Shown piece by piece: positions 61,009 to 64,000 of a DNA stretch of 64,000 nucleotides (positions are counted from its first letter, which is position 1; the number at the start of each line of letters is the position of its first letter). Position numbers and translations under genes: made by a program. Under the pieces are notes generated by a model. The model saw nothing but the letters and a program-made list of their open reading frames with translations. It ran no database searches and was not told the origin of the DNA. Origin of the DNA: JAGVPT01 sp035505655 (lineage in GTDB: Bacteria; Bacteroidota; Ignavibacteria; UBA10030; UBA8401); contig DATJQP010000063.1 of assembly GCA_035505655.1 (NCBI GenBank), positions 1-64,000 on the forward strand. The letters are read 5' to 3'.

Positions 61009-62088
61009 TCAGGCATCGCTCTCCCCTCGATTCTCCTCCGCGAAGAGAATCTCGGTCTGACCATCCTTCGAAGGCCGGATGAATTTGTCAGTAGCCAGCG
61101 AGAATGTCCGCATGTCCATACCATACTTCACCCGCGATGCGTGGAACAACTGACTGATGGAACGGGCTATTTCCCCCTTCCCCCTCATCCTTGTCGCAAA
61201 GCTCGAATCGTTGAGCTTCCCGTCTCTGGTCTCCTGGATCCGATGGATAACGCGGGCCGCCCTTTCGGGGACCTCTCTCCGGAGCCAGTCGACGAAGAGA
61301 TCTTTCACACCGTACGGAAGTCGCAGCAGCGTGTATCCGGCCGACTTCACCCCTCTCTGAGCGCATTCTCGCAGGATAGTGGGAATTTCCTCATCGGTGA
61401 GGCCGGGAATCACCGGCGCGACGTTGACGGCCGCAGGGATCCCCGCCTTCACGAGCTCTCCAAGCGCATTGAGGCGCTGATCGGGAACCGATGTCCGCGG
61501 CTCCATCCTGCGGGAGAGCACGCTGTCGAGTGTTGTCACGGAGAGGCAGACCGAAACGAGGTTCATCGAGGCGAGCTGTGAGAGAAGATCGACGTCCCTC
61601 AGCACGAGGGCATTCTTCGTGACGATCGAAACGGGATTGCGATATTTGAGGAAGACCTCAAGGCACTGCCGCGTGATCCGGAGAGACCGCTCAAGCGGCT
61701 GATAACAATCGACGTTCCCGGAGAGCATGACGACATCCGGAGACCAGCTTCGGCTGCGGAATTTCTCTTCGAGCAGACGCGCCGCATCCCTCTTGATGAC
61801 GATCTTCGTCTCAAAATCGAGTCCGGAAGAGAATCCGAGATACTCGTGCGAGGGTCGTGCGTAACAGTAGCTGCATCCATGTTCGCAGCCGCGGTATGGA
61901 TTGAGGTCGAAGGTGAACCCGATATCGGGGCTGTCGTTCTTCGCGAGGATCGTCCGCGAGGTGTCACTGAACAACTGCGTGGGGACGGTGCGCGCTTCGG
62001 ATTCCGCGGGCCAGTCGTCGACGAAATCCTCCCGCGAGATGAGTTCAAAACGGTTCCTGGGATTTTCTTCAGTTCCTCTTCCCTTCAC
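61009..62088 (-). CDS. PA0069-family radical SAM protein (SPL-like)
   Basis: A 359-residue protein. The radical-SAM cluster motif is NPYRGCEHGCSYCYAR (Cx3CxYC) near residues 64-79, and the SPL-family VMLSGNVDCYQPLE segment follows near 120. The family is related to spore photoproduct lyase but its reaction is unknown. The GTG start has a GGAGGAA site and overlaps the end of moaE by 20 bp; moaA follows 77 bp later. Insertion among Moco genes suggests co-expression, but a role in the pathway is not shown. Confidence 0.87.
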   Translation of the reverse strand: MKGRGTEENPRNRFELISREDFVDDWPAESEARTVPTQLFSDTSRTILAKNDSPDIGFTFDLNPYRGCEHGCSYCYARPSHEYLGFSSGLDFETKIVIKRDAARLLEEKFRSRSWSPDVVMLSGNVDCYQPLERSLRITRQCLEVFLKYRNPVSIVTKNALVLRDVDLLSQLASMNLVSVCLSVTTLDSVLSRRMEPRTSVPDQRLNALGELVKAGIPAAVNVAPVIPGLTDEEIPTILRECAQRGVKSAGYTLLRLPYGVKDLFVDWLRREVPERAARVIHRIQETRDGKLNDSSFATRMRGKGEIARSISQLFHASRVKYGMDMRTFSLATDKFIRPSKDGQTEILFAEENRGESDA

Positions 62089-62521
62089 CGCTTCCTCCGT
62101 CTTTCATCAGCGCCTCGGCATTTTCGACCCACACAGCCCCGTCTTTGTAGACCTCCTTCTTCCAGATCGGAACTCTGCGCTTGAGCTCGTCGATCGCGTA
62201 CCGGCACGCTTCGAACGCTTCCTTCCGATGAGGGGCCGCAACGGCGATGCCAACGCTTGCTTCGGTCACCGGCACCTCCCCGATCCGATGAATGATTGTG
62301 ATCGCGGAGATCTTCCAGCGCTCCCGGACTTCCCTCTCGATCTCTCCCATGAGTTTCAGCGCCATCGGAACGTAGGCCTCGTAGTACAGGGTGAGGACAT
62401 CCTTCCCCTTCGAGGTATTTCTCGTGGTCCCGAGAAAAATGTCGATGCCGCCTGCACCGGGTGAAACGACGGAGTCGATGAGTTCAGACGTTTCGATGGA
62501 TTGTTCGACGATCTTCACCAT
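62069..62521 (-). CDS. moaE: Molybdopterin synthase catalytic subunit
   Basis: A 150-residue large subunit that, with thiocarboxylated MoaD, converts cPMP to molybdopterin. Conserved parts are GAGGIDIFLGTTRN near residue 22, IIHRIGEVPVTEASVGIAVAAPHRKEAFEACRYAID near 75-110 in pieces, and VPIWKKEVYKDGAVWV near 117-132 with the catalytic lysines. It starts 3 bp after moaD. Confidence 0.95.
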   Translation of the reverse strand: MVKIVEQSIETSELIDSVVSPGAGGIDIFLGTTRNTSKGKDVLTLYYEAYVPMALKLMGEIEREVRERWKISAITIIHRIGEVPVTEASVGIAVAAPHRKEAFEACRYAIDELKRRVPIWKKEVYKDGAVWVENAEALMKDGGSGEGKRN

Positions 62522-62524
62522 AAT

Positions 62525-62785
62525 TCATCCTCCACTGACCGGAGGCAACACGGCCACTTCATCGCCGTCGTGAAGCGTAAAGTCGGAATCGACATACGCC
62601 TCGTTGACAGCCAGCCGGATGAACGGCCGGAGCTTTGTCATCGCCGGGTAGCTATCGGAGAGATGATCGAGCACGACTCCGGCCCGCGAAGCGATCGGAA
62701 GCTCGACCTTTGTCTCAGACAGCTTCGCCACCTCTTTCGCGGAAGCGAAGAGTCGCACAGTGATGAGGATTGATTGGGAGGGCAC
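62525..62785 (-). CDS. moaD: Molybdopterin synthase sulfur carrier subunit
   Basis: An 86-residue ubiquitin-fold sulfur carrier ending in Gly-Gly (VLPPVSGG), the residue pair that is adenylated and thiocarboxylated. The N-terminal ITVRLFASAKEVAKL and central LAVNEAYVDSDFTLHDGDEVA match MoaD. It begins with GTG and is first of the moa genes, about 30 bp downstream of the YjjX-like gene. Confidence 0.95.
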   Translation of the reverse strand: MPSQSILITVRLFASAKEVAKLSETKVELPIASRAGVVLDHLSDSYPAMTKLRPFIRLAVNEAYVDSDFTLHDGDEVAVLPPVSGG

Positions 62786-62815
62786 AACAGAATATAGAGA
62801 GATCCCCCGCGGATA

Positions 62816-63397
62816 TCAAGGCGCGGGAGGGAGGCCGCGGGAATAAAGCTCCGAATTGAAGTACGGGGCAAGCGCGTTGAGGGTTGCGAGTTCGAAAGAG
62901 TCCTCGCGCGTGACAAGGTCCTTCGTGAGAATCCCCCAGGTCCCCTGATTGCTCCGGACGTCCAATTGTCCGGCAAAACGATCGATGATCTCACCGAGAT
63001 CTTTCCCCTCCGTCACCACCGCCTCGGCAACGGCATGGGGCAACTCTATGCTTCCCGAACTGCCGAAGGATGAGCTCCCGTTGCGCAACACGCAGGCCCA
63101 ACTTTGAAGAAATGCTCTCTCCCCCATGATCGAGATTCCCCCCTCAACTCCAACCGCAAAGAGAGAATCTGCCGTAGTGGCTCCTTTCCTGTTCCAGGCG
63201 GATGTGGCAAGTTCGGCCCGCTGTCTAGCGCCGGTCATCAATTCATCGACCGACAAAGGGGTGTCCTTCACACCGCTTTCCACGGAAATCGATTCGAAAA
63301 GGATTGCGGGAAATTCCTTTTCGCCGGTGAGCCGTCTAAAGGCCCGCTTCACTCCGTTGATCTTCGGAGTCCGAGTGCTGGCGATAAGAACGATCAT
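62816..63397 (-). CDS. yjjX: YjjX/DUF84-family inosine/xanthosine triphosphatase
   Basis: A 193-residue protein of the DUF84 family, house-cleaning NTPases that hydrolyse non-canonical purine triphosphates. Seen are the N-terminal VLIASTRTPKINGVKRAF, SVESGVKDTPLSVDELMTGARQRA near 40-60 in pieces, and DSLFAVGVEGGI. The ATG at 63397 is chosen because it overlaps the cdd stop (ATGA); the longer frame adds 98 residues that are a shadow of cdd. The YjjX-like specificity is by family resemblance only. Confidence 0.85.
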   Translation of the reverse strand: MIVLIASTRTPKINGVKRAFRRLTGEKEFPAILFESISVESGVKDTPLSVDELMTGARQRAELATSAWNRKGATTADSLFAVGVEGGISIMGERAFLQSWACVLRNGSSSFGSSGSIELPHAVAEAVVTEGKDLGEIIDRFAGQLDVRSNQGTWGILTKDLVTREDSFELATLNALAPYFNSELYSRGLPPAP

Positions 63398-63825
63398 TTC
63401 CCGGTCCGTCGGGTTCGAAGGGAGAGCTTTTTGAGGTCGGGGGGGGTGGGGAAAAGCTTGTCGAGGGAAGTCACCTTGATGTTTCCCCGAGCATCGGTCA
63501 GGAGGACTTCCAGACGAGGGGCAAATTCGGAAAGGACCTGACAGCAAGCTCCGCACGGCGAGAGATAACCCTTGTCGTCGGATGCAATCGCGATCGAGCG
63601 AAAAATCTTCTTCCCCGCCGCTACTGCCTGGAATACCGCGTTCCGCTCCGCACAAATGGCAAGTCCGTAGGAAGCGTTCTCGACATTGCACCCTTCGAAC
63701 ACTGTTCCGTCCGAGGTCAGGAGGGCCGCACCGACCCGGAACCTCGAATACCCTGCGTATGCATGCCCCTTCGCGTGGCGGGCTATTGCCGCCAGCTCAT
63801 TTCTTTGACGTTTTGTCGTCGCCAC
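63394..63825 (-). CDS. cdd: Cytidine deaminase
   Basis: A 143-residue homotetrameric-type enzyme deaminating (deoxy)cytidine in pyrimidine salvage. The zinc and catalytic motifs are NASYGLAICAERNAVFQA (Cys and Glu of CAE, near residue 57) and SPCGACCQVLSEF (PCxxC, near 91). The N-terminal AGYSRFRVGAALL holds the substrate-binding segment. The start is GTG. It overlaps the YjjX-like gene by 4 bp. Confidence 0.95.
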   Translation of the reverse strand: MATTKRQRNELAAIARHAKGHAYAGYSRFRVGAALLTSDGTVFEGCNVENASYGLAICAERNAVFQAVAAGKKIFRSIAIASDDKGYLSPCGACCQVLSEFAPRLEVLLTDARGNIKVTSLDKLFPTPPDLKKLSLRTRRTGK

Positions 63826-64000
63826 CAGAACACCGTAATCCAGTTCGGTATGTCAGCCGCCTCGATCTCACGCCGCACACAAACATCACAAAAAAAGGGT
63901 TGAGAATCAAATCGATCCGCTGGAACCCGGTGCCGACGGAAACCTACAAGGAGTGCCGCCAATCTACGGAGCACGGCCGGTCTGCTGCGCGGACAGCCTA

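Noticed and set aside
63398..63691. N-terminal extension of the YjjX-like frame
   Set aside because: The added 98 codons are an out-of-frame reading of cdd; the ATG overlapping the cdd stop is the natural start.
63783..63974. 63-codon minus-strand frame at the right edge
   Set aside because: It overlaps the cdd start and shows no motif. The rest of 63826-64000 holds no feature I can support.
1..64000. tRNA, rRNA, CRISPR, transposase or phage genes
   Set aside because: No cloverleaf, rRNA-like block, regular repeat-spacer pattern or mobile-element gene was recognised on either strand.

Overview
This window is a chromosomal segment of a Gram-negative member of the FCB superphylum, most likely Ignavibacteriota or a nearby Bacteroidota-like lineage. 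The evidence is three proteins with a type IX secretion (T9SS) C-terminal sorting domain carrying the YPNPFNP block, a PorV/PorQ-family protein, a TonB-dependent receptor with a carboxypeptidase-regulatory-like N-terminus, a GWxTD protein, and an SxtJ/DUF5989 pair. GC content looks to be in the mid-to-upper 50s by eye. All genes but one lie on the minus strand, so the window reads right to left as a few long operons. I saw no rRNA, tRNA, CRISPR array, insertion sequence or prophage.

Regions in order of transcription: (1) 63.8-59.9 kb: cytidine deaminase, a YjjX/DUF84 NTP phosphatase, and moaD-moaE-radical SAM-moaA for molybdopterin synthesis. (2) 58.4-59.9 kb: the only plus-strand gene, a T9SS-secreted protein, divergent from complex I. 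(3) 58.1-50.8 kb: nuoJ-K-L-M, an NhaD-like Na+/H+ antiporter, and nuoN. This is only the membrane half of complex I, with an antiporter inserted in it. (4) 50.8-40.8 kb: Nnr, a CNNM/CorC protein, an MFS exporter, a TPR/Omp28-like lipo- or periplasmic protein, an M64 peptidase, a NodU-type carbamoyltransferase, SxtJ and a 52-aa DUF5989 protein, mostly translationally coupled.

(5) 40.7-9.8 kb: a roughly 31-kb alpha-glucan (starch/maltodextrin) locus headed by a LacI-type regulator with palindromic operator candidates at its promoter. It encodes a parvulin, a TonB-dependent receptor, a 1232-aa secreted protein with Ca-binding-like repeats, a PorV-like protein, a non-catalytic T9SS protein with four starch-binding-like modules, three GH13 enzymes, one GH57 enzyme, a GDSL/TPR protein, a MalEFG ABC importer without an ATPase, two SLC45/GPH-type MFS sugar carriers and a GWxTD protein. 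No SusD homologue is visible. It therefore looks like a non-canonical starch-utilisation locus: surface binding and hydrolysis by T9SS-anchored proteins, outer-membrane import by the TonB receptor, inner-membrane import by MalEFG and the MFS carriers, and final hydrolysis by a cytoplasmic GH13.

(6) 9.8-2.6 kb: pyrR-pyrB-pyrC under a PyrR-type attenuator, followed by pgeF, glmS, a FabL-like enoyl-ACP reductase and arfB. (7) 2.6-0 kb: a SAM-I riboswitch with terminator controlling metY and metX (metX runs off the left edge). Stretches of over 300 bases without a gene: only 2138-2593, which holds the methionine leader, riboswitch and promoter.
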